Below, piece after piece: positions 1 to 10,362 of a DNA stretch of 64,000 nt. Under the pieces are notes generated by a model. That model saw only the letters and a program-made list of their open reading frames with translations, made no database searches and was not told the DNA's origin. Position 1 is the stretch's first letter. The number at the start of each line of letters is the position of its first letter. This DNA is from Rehmannia glutinosa (lineage: Eukaryota > Streptophyta > Magnoliopsida > Lamiales > Orobanchaceae): contig CM071925.1 of NCBI GenBank assembly GCA_016081115.2, positions 12,814,441 to 12,878,440 on the forward strand. Reading direction: 5' to 3'. A program made the translations under genes and the position numbers.

Positions 1-1335
1 CATTACCCCTCCAGATTTCAGCACCGTACCGGATTTTATTCAAAACAACACGCAACTGTTTCCATACTTCAAGGTAATTTTTTACTCTGAAAGAAAATGA
101 AATGTGGATGTGCTCCTCCATTGCATGTAAAAATAATGTGCAATTTCTTTGCAAAACATGATTGTGTAGGTGCAACAAACGGTATAATTATTCCGCCTTG
201 GGTACCATGTCAAAAGCATGGAACTTATCGATGCCGCAGGCACCCTGGCTCAAAATGGCATTGCTTTGCTTGATTTCAATTTGAATTTCACCATTGTCTT
301 AGTTGAATGGGAAGAAAGTGCAAATGATTCTCGGGTGTTTCTTCAAGCTTTATCTATTCTGAATACAACTTCCCATGACCACCACAAGGTACATTTTATA
401 GTTAACAAAATTAAATCGGAGATACCCTTTACCATGGTGAAGTTCATCCGTTATATTAATGTAACTTGCACCTTTCTGCACTCATGGCGGGACACAAACT
501 GTCACAAATTATGGGTTAAAGCACTAACATATGTTTGTTATGTGTTAGGTAAATACTACGTAGTAGACTCGATTACTCAAACTTCCCAGCTTCTTAAGTC
601 CCTATCATGGTGAGAGATACCATTTACCTGGTATGGGTAGGCTCTAATCCTAACCCTTGTATAATAAAGGAATTGTTCAATCGTCGCCATGTAATTGTTA
701 CAAATGTGATTGAATGTTGTTTTGGGTCCCTAAAGCAGCCTTTGCCATAATTAAGGGGTCGCTATGCCTAATTATAAGCTTCTTTTGCCAGTAGATATTG
801 TCATTGCTTGTTGCATCAGTCATAACTTTGTGCGTAAACTTAGTGGGTATGACGAGATCTTTGAATAGTCGCCGATCCAGATTACATTCCGCCACCTGAA
901 TAAGGCTCCCACTACAAAAAAAAAAAGGGAGTTCCAACGAAAGAAATCATTGGTATTTGACCAATTTCTATTGGAATTATCGATTCCAACGAAATTAGAT
1001 GGAAAAGCACCATTGGTATAATGGCCGTTGGAATGACAAAATTTCAATGAAAATTCTTATGGAAAAAATATTCCAACAATACCAAATGGTTTAGCTTATT
1101 GTTGGACATTATTTGGAAATTTTCAATGATATGTCAGTAGCATTGGAATTTCCATTGAATTTTGAAAATTCCAATGACTTTTATTCCGTTGAATTATTTA
1201 GTTGGAATTTGATTGTTTTCTTATAGTGACCTCAATACAACCCGTAAGAAGGCAAATGAACAACGCGAATGAGGGACTAATGGAACAAAGTTTGTTGTGG
1301 GACACAATAGCCGCCAACTTATGGGAAAAGTAGAC
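1..1335 (+). pseudogene. PIF/Harbinger transposase (DDE_Tnp_4) pseudogene, interrupted by a MITE
   Basis: Remains of a DDE transposase read in several frames. A segment ending LFPYFK (about 20-73) is followed by a probable intron and then by a stretch ending IIIPPWVPCQKHGTYRCR (about 170-230). Next comes AQNGIALLDFNLNF...WEESANDSRVFLQAL (about 245-350), then GKYYVVDS (549-572), the ELFNRRH...NVIECCFG block (about 672-730) and MPNYKL..VDIVIACC..HNFV (about 765-835). This order matches Harbinger transposases: AIDGT, HDSRV and NVIERCFG carry the catalytic D, D and E. Here the first Asp reads Asn (TNG), the second is kept in NDSRV and the Glu is kept in NVIE. A C-terminal stretch (SLLWDTIAANLWEK, about 1288-1330) resumes after the inserted MITE at 910-1228. 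Stops and frame changes make it non-functional. The 5' end lies outside the window. Confidence 0.75.
910..1228. mobile_element. CACTA-type MITE (non-autonomous)
   Basis: A 319-bp element with CACTAC at its left end and a complementary TAGTG at its right end, preceded by TTTTCTTA. The interior carries many short TTCCAA/TTGGAA repeats in both orientations, the typical sub-terminal structure of CACTA elements. It has no coding capacity. It sits inside the Harbinger transposase pseudogene, whose C-terminal codons resume just after it. The expected 3-bp duplication is imperfect (TCC at left, ACC at right). Confidence 0.7.
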
Positions 1336-2106
1336 CAAAGGCAGATAACAACTTCTAAAATCAAGCTCTACTACGGTTAATTTTGAAATGACACTATTTG
1401 TGTCATAATTTTATCGCACTTTGATCATTTTGTTCGACCAATCCGCTTCGTTGGTGACTAATTATGCACTTTGGTTTTGTAATGTTGGACCTAATTGATG
1501 TAATTAAATTATGTAAAACTTGACTTATTTTGCATTATGTGGTGTTGTGGGTCCAATTTGAGGCTCATCGCCTATGGCCCTCAAATTTTACATAATATAA
1601 TCAAAACCGGACAATACGACAACGTGTCAACAAAATTACACAAAAACAATGAAATTACACAAAATTTTGGTTAAAAATATCTTAGGTGATTTCATAACAG
1701 GATAATGCCACAATAGGTTGTAAAAATATTAAACATAAATGTAATGATAGAATGAAAGGTCACCAACTCACCATATGACATGCAGTACAACAAGTCATGT
1801 CAATACACAATTCCCTATAAGCCCCAAGTAGGTGAAATCAGGCTGGCATTCAGCCACTATTGTAAGAAAAACAATCTTTATTTACGTATAAGATATGCAC
1901 ATAAGTCCCCACATATTCATCACCAATTTGCCCCTCTACTTGCGGGAATAACAATTTATTCACACCAAATAGTATTATCTCTCTTTCACCAAATATTCAC
2001 ACCAATTTCCCCCCTCTAATCCTCTATGGTTGCTGGAATAACAATATATTCACACCATATAAGTCCCCACGTATTCATCAACAAAGTACATCTCAACTAG
2101 TTTGAA
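1336..2106. repeat. Non-coding spacer with an imperfect 157-bp-spaced repeat
   Basis: No gene is visible. The string ATAAGTCCCCAC followed by a TATTCATCA block occurs at about 1901 and again at about 2058. Between these are two related GGAATAACAAT.TATTCACACCA blocks, so the segment looks like a decayed tandem duplication. I do not recognise the family. Confidence 0.4.
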
Positions 2107-2262
2107 ATGGATAACCCTCTTTGTGAATGTGGCGCTGGGAGCATAAAGCTGCGGATGGCAAAGACTTCTGCGAATTATGGCCGTTATTTTTACGCATGTC
2201 CGGTGGGTGGGTAACACCCTCAGAGTTTTTTGTGGCTAGATCATTAGTTGGAATACAAAGGG
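2107..2262 (+). pseudogene. GRF-type zinc-finger fragment
   Basis: From ATG at 2107 the frame reads MDNPLCECGAGSIKLRMAKT, then SANYGRYFYACPVGG and a stop, followed in the same frame by HPQSFLWLDH. The CxCG start, the T..N.GR.FY.C core and the F.W.D ending are the signature of the small GRF zinc finger (zf-GRF). This domain is common in plants as short transposon-associated ORFs. The TAA at about 2212 falls where a metal-binding Cys or Lys would be expected, so the fragment is broken. It lies between two Harbinger-like remnants on the same strand and may have belonged to the same element; that link is inference. Confidence 0.55.
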
Positions 2263-4250
2263 ACGGGCGGGCTAACGAATTTGGCACACCACCAGGGAGT
2301 TCAACCGCAACAACTAGAGAAAGTTGTTTGTCATCTCCAAGTGTCATGACGCCCAACACGGACGATCGTGGGCCCCAAGGTTTTAAGGTCACGGGTCAGG
2401 TAGGTCCAGGCGGACGAGCTCGGCCAAAGTTATCATATGTGGTCTTTGCACTTGTATGTTAATGTTGGTATTCGCACTTTTGTTCCTCGTAGTTAAGATG
2501 TTGATGTCATGACGCTTTTCCGACGTAACCCATACTTTCACCAATTGTCTCCACTTTGGAATTAGTTGTGAATCGGTCCGGTTCACTTAGAAAGTGTGTT
2601 TGGTATTGTGAAGTACAATGTGTTTTGTTTTGTAAGAGCATCCCAAACGCTTGTAAGAGATTAGGTTGTACTTAAAGATTTCCTAATTACTTACGACTGC
2701 TTGTTTATGTCATAATGGATTTTTATTATGGTAATTTTATAGCTTAACCTCACGAATGTAATATATGAATCGAAAACGAGTCAATTAGCAAAACTGAGAT
2801 AGTATGAAAATGCCATTCAATTATATAATTTTCATTTTTTTATTTAACATTTATCGCAATGACCAACCAACAATGTGGAGGTAGTTGTACACTGCATCGA
2901 AAAATTTATAAGATACAATTTATTAACTCCATTTTGCTTCTTTTGATGTTGCTACTTTTGTGCAATTAGTACACGCAAATTTAATGCAATGAATGACAAC
3001 TGATTGGATGGTGAGTTGAATGGGTCTACTTCACACTTAATATGGTCCCACCATATCCAATTCGGTATTTTAGATAGATAGTAAAAAAAAGTAAAAATAT
3101 GTCTTTTTAAAAATCTATTACGTTAATATGTTAATGTAATAAGTGAGAATATCCTCTATAGTCACCCTAAAATGGCCCCCTACTTGAAATATTTTCATCA
3201 TAATGTTTGCATGAGAACAAAAAAAAAAATTGTCACTATTAAAAATTTGCAATTTTTTTATATCTAATATCCGATTCAAAAAAATAAACTATATTATATG
3301 TAGAAAGGTTTTTATATTTAGTTTAATTTTGTGGTTATATTTTACTAAACACGGTTGAAATTAATATCGACTAACCTTTTGATTTTGTAACGCTTTAATC
3401 GAAGATTGCCTATATATTTATTTTGTTCTCTACATGAAATGCATAAATAAGATGCAATTATGAGCTTGCACTTTTTCGGTTCATGGGTACATAAGACTTC
3501 CGCACTCATCCAAGTACCCGTGAATAAGTATTAGGGTGGCTAATCGCGTTACCGTGTCCTTTTTGTGTCGTGGTTGAAGTGAGTTGTGAGCTCCTATCAC
3601 GCTTGGTATTACCTGTTTTGGTGTAATGTTGTTTATAATCGTATCATGTTCCTATCGTGGTATATATCATGTCGCACCATTCGTGGATGACCTTACATGT
3701 GGTACACCAATGCGAACGCACGATCAAATTTGGGGATGCAAAAGATGTGTCACGTATGTAATACCACATCGAGTAAATTATGGGAATACAAATCAGTTAG
3801 TAATAAAAAAAAGAATGAAAAGAAAAATCATATTCCATAATAATTAATGGCAACAGGGGCTAAAAATTACATTGCATGTCATACACCTATGAAAGTCTTG
3901 TCTACCCTTAAATGTGTGCTACTAGTTATCCAACTCAATGGTATTGTCCATTAAAACCTTTCAACTACAACATGAGGCCTCTAATGACTATTAATACCTA
4001 GTTCATTCCCGACGTGAAAATAGGCACGGAGGATATACCAAAAATAGCAAAAAACGTTATGATCAACGCCTCCACTGCACTGGTAATAGCCTACTAAAAT
4101 CTTTATTATAATATAAGTCAGATACTAACCAAATATGATGACAATAAGATTTAGTATTGGTTTCATATTTGAGCGTAGTTTTGATGTTGTTTGATAGAAA
4201 TATGTAACCTTATGACTACATTTTGCGATTAGGTCATATTGCTTTCCAGA
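2263..4250. other. Intergenic, no recognisable gene
   Basis: AT-rich sequence with short open frames only. I found no domain signature, terminal repeat or RNA gene. An open frame at 3626-3847 shows no similarity I recognise and is probably chance. Confidence 0.4.
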
Positions 4251-4329
4251 TAGCGTGGCAGACGTAGGACTCATTCGCAATCGGCTACCCCACGTTTGAT
4301 ACATCCTTCAAGGTTACGATGATCGGTGG

Positions 4330-4950
4330 GGCGATAAAATAGAGCACAAGTTCTGTCGGATTCTACGGCATCATGTCATTACCATCCTGTTGAAGGACGA
4401 ATGAGACTTCGATATGGCACTCGGACATTAAAGCGCGACCTTACCGATGAAGTCGAAAGAACTTTCACACTCGGGGAAGTTAGTAAGCAATTCTACATGT
4501 TGAAGGGCCGGTACAATACTTTTAACTATTTGTTGCAGTTCAACACTGTGAAGTTCGATCCGCAAACTAATGAAATGTACGTCCCCTCACGTCGTCAAAA
4601 AGAAAAATGAGGTACAAAACATTTCTATACTTGATTAACTACTACAATGGTTACAATATAGTAATACATATTGTTCCTATTATTTCTTCTTGGCAGTAAT
4701 TGTTATTCATTCTTTTATTACTGGAACTATAATTGTAGCAGTGGCCACTAGCACCAATTTACTTCTACCATGGGGAATCTACTTGGAGCTTAATTAATCC
4801 ATGCTATATTTTCGGAGATGGACAGACTTGATGGAATCATAGGTGAGTTCGAACTCAAGGCCAAAGTTGACGAGCTACTTTTACGCCACCAACACAGGAG
4901 GTCATCGATTTCTGCAGAATCTTACGAGAGACAAAAGGCAAGAAAAACGA
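4330..4950 (+). pseudogene. Myb/SANT-like DNA-binding fragment (Harbinger ORF1-like)
   Basis: An open frame from 4401 to 4610 reads GEVSKQFYMLKGRYNTFNYL and continues toward FDPQTNEMYVPS. This resembles the end of plant Myb/SANT-like domains (Myb_DNA-bind_3), where an LKxRY/WxxF helix is followed by a GWD block. About 180 bases downstream (about 4770-4920) there is an STWSLINPCYIFGDGQT-like string and a charged tail. Harbinger elements carry such a Myb-like ORF1 beside the transposase, and a transposase remnant lies upstream on the same strand. The assignment rests on weak similarity, and frames are disrupted. Confidence 0.4.
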
Positions 4951-5324
4951 AAAAAAAAAAAAAAGTATCTAGAATATGACGGATGAGATAGAACTATCTG
5001 ATTCTAAGACGCCAAACGAGGACATGCGTTCAGTTGGGAAAGAGTGCCAAAATAAAAGACACCGGCACAACTGAAATAGTAAAATCTTTTCCCACCTAGC
5101 CGGATTAAAAATGGGAACCAAACTAAGAATAATAGTGCAAGACGATAAAAATAGGACACAAAACTTTTTACGTGGAAACCCAAATTGGGAAAAACCACGA
5201 GACCGTAGTCCAAATAAATCCTCCACTAAATGTATAGTAGAGCTTACAATATTTCTCCCTAAAAATAGAGGATACACAAAATCCTCCACTTTTACGTTGT
5301 CTTTGAGCTTGAAGTGACCCTTAA

Positions 5325-5984
5325 AATGGAGTAGGCTTGACCGGTTTTGACTTGCTCATATTGAATCTCTCAAGAACTTTCTCAATGTACTTTTCTTGAG
5401 ATAACCAGTTTCTTGCTTGCTCGTCTCTTGATATTTTCATCCCAAGAATTTGTTTAGTCGATCCTAAGTCTTTCATCGCAAAGACTTGCCAAGTTCTTTC
5501 TTCAGCTTCTGAATCTTGCTGGCATCATGACCTACAATGAGCATATCATCTACATACAATAATAGTATGATAAAATCATTATCACTGAATTTCTTAAAGA
5601 ATACACAATGATCGGAGTTGGTCCTGTTGTAGTCATGGTCAACATGAAGGAGTCAAACTTCTTTGTACCATTGTCTTGGAGCTTGTTTTAAGCCGTACAT
5701 GCTCTTCTTCAACCTTCATACTAAGTTCTCCTTACCTTTGACTTTGAATCCTTCCGGTTGCTCCATGTAGATTTCTTCATCTAAATCTCCATGAAGAAAT
5801 GCAGTCTTCACATCAAGTTGTTCGATTTCCAGATTCAAACTGGTAGCTAGCCCAAGAACAACTCTGATTGAGGACATCTTCATCACTAGTGAGAAAAATT
5901 CTTCAAATCAACACCCTTCTTCCTGAAAACCCTTCACAACTTGACTAGCTTTATACCTTGGTTGTAAGCTTTGCTCTTTAGTCT
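5325..5984 (-). pseudogene. Copia reverse transcriptase, frameshifted
   Basis: Minus-strand RT in several frames. Visible pieces include an SIRVVLGLA start, LEIEQLDVKTAFLHGDLDEE, IYMEQPEGFKVKGK, a KSMYGLKQAPRQWYKKFDSF block and, at the low-coordinate end, QEKYIEKVLERFNMSKSKPV. The YVDD region near 5530-5580 is partly preserved. Frame breaks occur near 5620, 5690 and 5905. RNase H should follow but is missing; the next recognisable sequence is the LTR. Confidence 0.75.
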
Positions 5985-6984
5985 TCAACCCGTAACCCAT
6001 TTATTTTTCAGAGTACGTTTACCTTTTGGTAGCTTCACCAAGTTATAGGTGTGATTTTCCTGCAAAGAGTTCATCTCTTCTTTCATGGCCTCCATCCACA
6101 TATCCTTCTGATCATGTGATATGGCCTCTGCGAAACTTTGTGGTTCTCCCCCGTCAGTGAGCATTACATACTCATGTGGGCTATATCTGGTAGAAGGTTG
6201 TCTTTGCCTGGTGGACCTTCTAACCACATCTTCTGGTGGTGGAACTGGATGGACATCACCAGTTGTATCATGGTGTTGATCTTTCACACCTCCCCCATGA
6301 TTCTGATTTCTAGGAGAAAAAACTGGATCTACGTCATCAAGAACATATTGGTTTGATTCAGATTTCTCAATCTGTTTGGCATCTTCAATTGTCTGATCCT
6401 CAAGGAATACAACATCCCTACTTCTGATAACTTTCTTCTTGACTGGGTCCCATAACCTGTAGCCGAATTCTTCATGGCCATAGCCCACGAAGATGCATGA
6501 CTTGGTCTTGTCATCAAGCTTGGATGGTTCATCTTTTGGAATGTGCACAAACGCCCTGCAGCCAAACACTCTCAAGTGTTTGTAGGAAACATCGTTTCCA
6601 GTCCAAACTCTATCTGGAATGTCACCACCCAGAGGAGCTGATGGAGAAAGGTTGATTAGATCAACTGAAGTCCTCATTGCTTCACCCCAAAAGGATTTAG
6701 GCAGATTGGAATGTGACATCATACATTTGACTCGTTCACAAATTGTCATGTTCATTCTTTCTGCTACGCCATTATGTTGGGGAGTTTTTGGAACACTTTT
6801 CTCAAGCTTGATTCCATGATCCCTGCAATGTTGCTCAAATGGACCCTGGTATTCACCACCATTATCAACACGAACACACTTCATCTTCTTTCCTGTTTCT
6901 CTTTCAACACTTGCTTGAAAATTCTTAAAGATACCCAGAACTTGACCATTTGCATAGTCAGTTTACCATTCGAAATTTGATCAC
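5985..6984 (-). pseudogene. Copia integrase core to RT start
   Basis: A 299-residue minus-strand frame (5985-6884), with an upstream piece in the same frame family to about 6984 reading VLGIFKNFQASVERETGKK. It contains the integrase landmarks RVDNGGEY (second catalytic Asp), KTPQHNGVAERMN (catalytic Glu region), LPKSFWGEA, LRVFGCRAFVHIP, IFVGYG and GYRLWDP. An acidic linker follows, then DVVRRSTRQRQPSTRY and the RT entry W.EAMKEEMNSLQENHTYNLVKLPKGK. This is the Tnt1/Tork type of copia polyprotein. The N-terminal HHCC zinc finger and the first catalytic Asp are deleted. Confidence 0.85.
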
Positions 6985-7004
6985 ACTCGACACTACAAAG
7001 CGTG

Positions 7005-7500
7005 TCCTAACCGCTGTAACGAAAATGAGCAAAGAATAAGGCAATTACTTCATCATCAATGGATATTTTCATGGTAGTAGATTGATTTATCAGACCCTGA
7101 TACGCATTTAGGTGCTCTGTCATATTCGCACCTTCCGTGTATCTGAGTCGAACAATTTTTCTGATAATAGAAGCTTTGTTCAAGGCATTTTTCCTCTCAA
7201 ACATGGTTTCAATATTTTTCCATAGAACATCAGCCTTTTCCTCATTAGCAAAATGATGGAAAATGCTATGCTCAACGAAACGCCAGATATATCCTACAAT
7301 TTTTCTGTGTAGGATTTTCCACTCGTCATCACTTGTATCATTTGGTTTGACAGTATCACCTTTCAAAGGCAAATGAAGATCCTTGCATGAGAGAAGATCC
7401 AACATACTGGTTTTCCAAATATTGTAGTTGGATCCGCTGAGTTTGAACATCCCACCAACAGATGCGATTCCTCCATTTTTTAATCCGCAACAACGTGGCT
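7005..7500 (-). pseudogene. Copia gag N-terminal part
   Basis: Minus-strand frame with the gag/UBN2 pattern: FKLSGSNYNIWKTSMLDLL, a DEW..L.....G.IW.....S....F....AD.LW..IE.MFERKNALNK block, then RKIVRLRYTEG...TEHLNAYQGLINQ. It breaks off at about 7007 and joins integrase sequence, so the C-terminal zinc knuckle is gone. No clear in-frame ATG was chosen because the frame runs back into the LTR. Confidence 0.75.
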
Positions 7501-7510
7501 CTGATACCAC
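7497..7510 (-). other. Primer-binding site (initiator tRNA-Met)
   Basis: On the minus strand, right after the 5' LTR, the sequence reads GTGGTATCAGAGC. This is complementary to the 3' end of plant initiator tRNA-Met and is the usual copia priming site. It fixes the orientation and the LTR boundary. Confidence 0.85.
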
Positions 7511-7511
7511 T

Positions 7512-8106
7512 TGTTGGGAAAGAGTGCCAAAATAAATGACACTGGCACAATGGAAATAGTAAAATCTTTTCCCACCTAGCCGGATTAAAAATGGGAACCA
7601 AACCAAAAATAATAGTGCAAGACGATAAAAATAGGATACAAAATTTTTACGTGGAAACCCAAATGGGAAAACCACGAGACCGTAGGTCCAAATAAATCCT
7701 CCACTAAATGTATAGTAGGCTTACAATATTTCTCCCTAAAAATAGGGGATACACAAAATATCTCAAGTTACTTAACTTGGAATACCGAGAAAATAGAAAT
7801 GCTATTTTGGTGAGAATGAAAAATTACTACTAATTTTTCTCTCTTTTTCTTCACTCAAAACACACACTTATAAGAATCACTCTACTCTCTATTTTCTCTT
7901 TCTAAGCAATTGCTAATTGCTTGAATGTTGGTGTGTTCCGCAACGTCTCACAAGGTGCCTTTATGCAAATGAATGAACAAAATTCCCTACATGTGAAAAC
8001 TTTGTCAAAGTTTTCCACCACCACGCTTCTTCAAATTCAACAAAGTTGGGCTACAATGTTTTTTTTTACCTACCATTTGTGATGTAAGCCATGAGGTGGA
8101 CTAACA
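7512..8106 (-). repeat. 5' LTR of the minus-strand copia element
   Basis: A 595-bp LTR whose inner 250 bases (7512 to about 7760) match 5032 to about 5290 almost base for base apart from small indels. The ends form a short inverted repeat, TGTTGGG and CTAACA in plus orientation. The outer 345 bases are absent from the other copy. Confidence 0.8.
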
Positions 8107-8111
8107 CGTTC

Positions 8112-9129
8112 CTCTCAGCGTTAAATTTACCGTGCGTATAGTACGAAATGATGATGATGTGAAGACACCGCATTCCGCTGTTTGCTCCGTGGCCGATGGT
8201 AATAAAGAATCGGACCATAATGCGCAACGAACATCAAAGGGGAGTTGACAACCCATCATATCGGGATTAGCTTTTACTGACGCAATACACTCGGCCCATC
8301 GCCAACTCTCAACTCGACAAGAGTATTGTTAAAATTATAATTTGCAATCATGAGAGAGACGTGTCCATTTGTTGTGATTCATTCAACAACCCACATACAA
8401 AAGGAATGGTTGTAGAGAAATGTCACCAAACCCACTTATGTTAGTGATGTATTTTTAATTAGCAAATAGTTAAGCTTGGCCTATAAATAGGCATTATGTG
8501 AAACATTTAAGAGTATCCCAAATTGGGATCAAAGATATCCCAGAGGGATCAAAAGAGGCAATCCCAATGGGGATCAAGTGAGCATCACAAAGGTAAAGGA
8601 ATCTATGAGCGATCCATGAAGAGAATAAAGCCGATAATTCCTTCAATTTATTTCTCAATGTCTCTCATATTTTCACACTTACACCCGTATACCCATAAAG
8701 TACGGCTCGCTAAAACCACAATATGTGGTTTTTGAGATGTTTAGGACATTAGCATGATTTTCTAGTACCGGCCCTATTTATGTTAACTCGTTGAATGTGT
8801 TTTGTTACGAGTCCGCGACAACGCTTATAAGTTTTCCAAATTTTAGGGTTTGCATGGTTATGTCCGCCTTAAGGTTATGCTTGTTTTGTGTGGGGTTATA
8901 TGTGTTGAAGTTGGGAGCATTTTCATGTACCAACTATTCTCGGACATATCCCTAAAAGGTACGCAATGCGAAGTCTTCGCTTCTGTGAGCAAGTGTTAAT
9001 TAAATTAATATTACCTGATCTTTTTTATTAATAAGACCGAATAATGTCATATTACTTGATGGAAATAGTTTTATGATATGATAGATTTTTTATTTTATAG
9101 TAAGGTTGGAAATGGGAGGCTTATTTTTA
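8112..9129. other. Non-coding, possible solo LTR with TATA-like box
   Basis: No protein similarity is seen. CCTATAAATAGGC at about 8480-8492 looks like a core promoter. About 40 bases downstream is a GGGATCAAAG.TATCCCA-type repeat block (8515-8575) with several GGGATC/ATCCC words. Such a layout is common in plant LTRs, but I could not find a matching second copy or a target duplication, so the call is tentative. Confidence 0.3.
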
Positions 9130-9500
9130 TAGTTTAATATAGTATGTAGTGTAAGTGAAGGAGATAGATTTGGTTTATTGAAGAATGAAACCCAAGAAGC
9201 AAAGAGAGGTTTGAACTTTGAAGTAGAAGTTTTATTACTTGGTTTTGATTTTGCTTTGCTTGCTTACACAAGAATGCCTCCACATCTATTTATACTAGTC
9301 TGCAAGGAGGCTTCTAGTACTTGTTCTAGATTTTTCTAGTTTCACTTGAATTTACATACTTCTAGATTTGTTTCTTCTATCATTCTAGATTTTTCTTGTT
9401 TTACTACCTTTATCTGTAGTTTTCTACAATGTATTCTATAGATTTTTCTAGTTTACAATACAATTACATTCTAGAATTGGACTTATCTAGAAATTTGCAA
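9130..9500 (-). repeat. Probable 3' LTR of a copia element
   Basis: Directly follows, on the minus strand, the stop codon of a copia RNase H. In minus orientation it begins TGTTGCAAATTTCTAGATAA and is rich in TCTAGA/TTTCTAG words. There is no second copy in the window, because the rest of the element lies beyond the RNase H remnant and the N gap. The outer boundary is approximate. Confidence 0.5.
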
Positions 9501-9504
9501 CAAT

Positions 9505-10190
9505 TTCTAATACTCTCCTTGTTGCATATTTCTGACTCCAATCATATCTCGTAATATCTCGAACTTTCCTCGAGGTAATGCTTTTGTGAAATATCTCACA
9601 ATTGTTCAATCATGCAATGCTCTAGCCTCACCCCTCACGGTTTGCTTCCTCGCTTCCTGGATAAAGTGATACTTGATTTTGATGTGTTTAGTTCTCGCCA
9701 GAACACGGATTTTTGCCATTGCTATAGCAGCATTTACCGTTTAAAAATTTTTGTAGCCTTTTTTTGTACTTTCTCCCATGTCTTCAAGTATGCGCTTCAA
9801 CCATATTGCTTGACTCGTAGTCATTGTCGCCAAGTATATTTCAGCTTCAACGATGATTGTACGATCGGCCGCTTGTTGATGCCCAAGAAAATATTCCCAA
9901 CCCAATGTGAATGCATAAATACGTGCTTTTCATGTCGCCGATTGATCCCGCTCTAGTCGTCTCAGTATATCCTATTAGTTTTGAGTCCTCGCTACGATTC
10001 ATACCAAATACCATAGTTCTTTGTTTCTTGCATATCGGAGTACTCGCTTTTTTGCTGGTCCGTAATGAATTTGACTCCTGATTCTGCACTTTAATCTTGA
10101 TGAGGCTAGCTGCGTACATATAATGCCCGGTCGCAGTTGTCAAGTAAACAGAGTAAGCTTCCAATTAGACTAAAATTGTGAGTTATCCGC
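9505..10190 (-). pseudogene. Copia RNase H remnant
   Basis: Minus-strand RNase H in more than one frame. A piece at about 9850-10050 reads RSEDSKLIGYTETTRAGS, IGDMKSTYLCIHIGLGIFSW, matching the family motif GYTDSDWAGS.DDMKSTSG..F.LG.G.FSW. At 9505-9600 the minus strand encodes FTKALPRGKFEILRDMIGV and RNMQQGEY, the usual polyprotein end, followed by a stop. The middle and the upstream side run toward the assembly gap. Elements of this kind place an LTR right after the stop, as seen here. Confidence 0.7.
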
Positions 10191-10262
10191 CTTCGTGAGC
10201 CATCTTCCTTTTGAGTGCCTTGTTGGCCAAGGGAGCCGCAGCCTTGCATCCTTCCATCTTGA

Positions 10263-10362
10263 NNNNNNNNNNNNNNNNNNNNNNNNNNNNNNNNNNNNNN
10301 NNNNNNNNNNNNNNNNNNNNNNNNNNNNNNNNNNNNNNNNNNNNNNNNNNNNNNNNNNNNNN
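10263..10362. other. Assembly gap (100 N)
   Basis: Exactly 100 ambiguous bases, the usual placeholder for a gap of unknown size. It falls just upstream (minus strand) of the copia RNase H remnant, so the missing DNA is probably more of that repeat. Confidence 0.95.

Larger units (their letters stand above)
5032..8106 (-). mobile_element. Ty1/copia retrotransposon, internally deleted (Tork/Tnt1-like)
   Basis: Element on the minus strand bounded by the 5-bp target duplication CGTTC (5027-5031 and 8107-8111). The 5' LTR is 7512-8106, starting TGTTGGG and ending CTAACA in plus orientation. A truncated 3' LTR is at 5032 to about 5317. Order on the minus strand: LTR, primer-binding site, gag, integrase, start of reverse transcriptase, RT, LTR. 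Two deletions are visible. One joins gag to the middle of integrase near 6985-7005, removing the zinc knuckle, protease and integrase zinc finger. The other joins the end of RT to the LTR near 5325, removing RNase H. It cannot move on its own. Confidence 0.85.

Noticed and set aside
2093..2392. Minus-strand 99-residue open frame
   Set aside because: It overlaps the plus-strand GRF finger, which has a clear domain signature.
8478..8760. A separate gene promoter at the CCTATAAATAGG box
   Set aside because: No coding region follows. An LTR origin is more likely, though I could not prove it.
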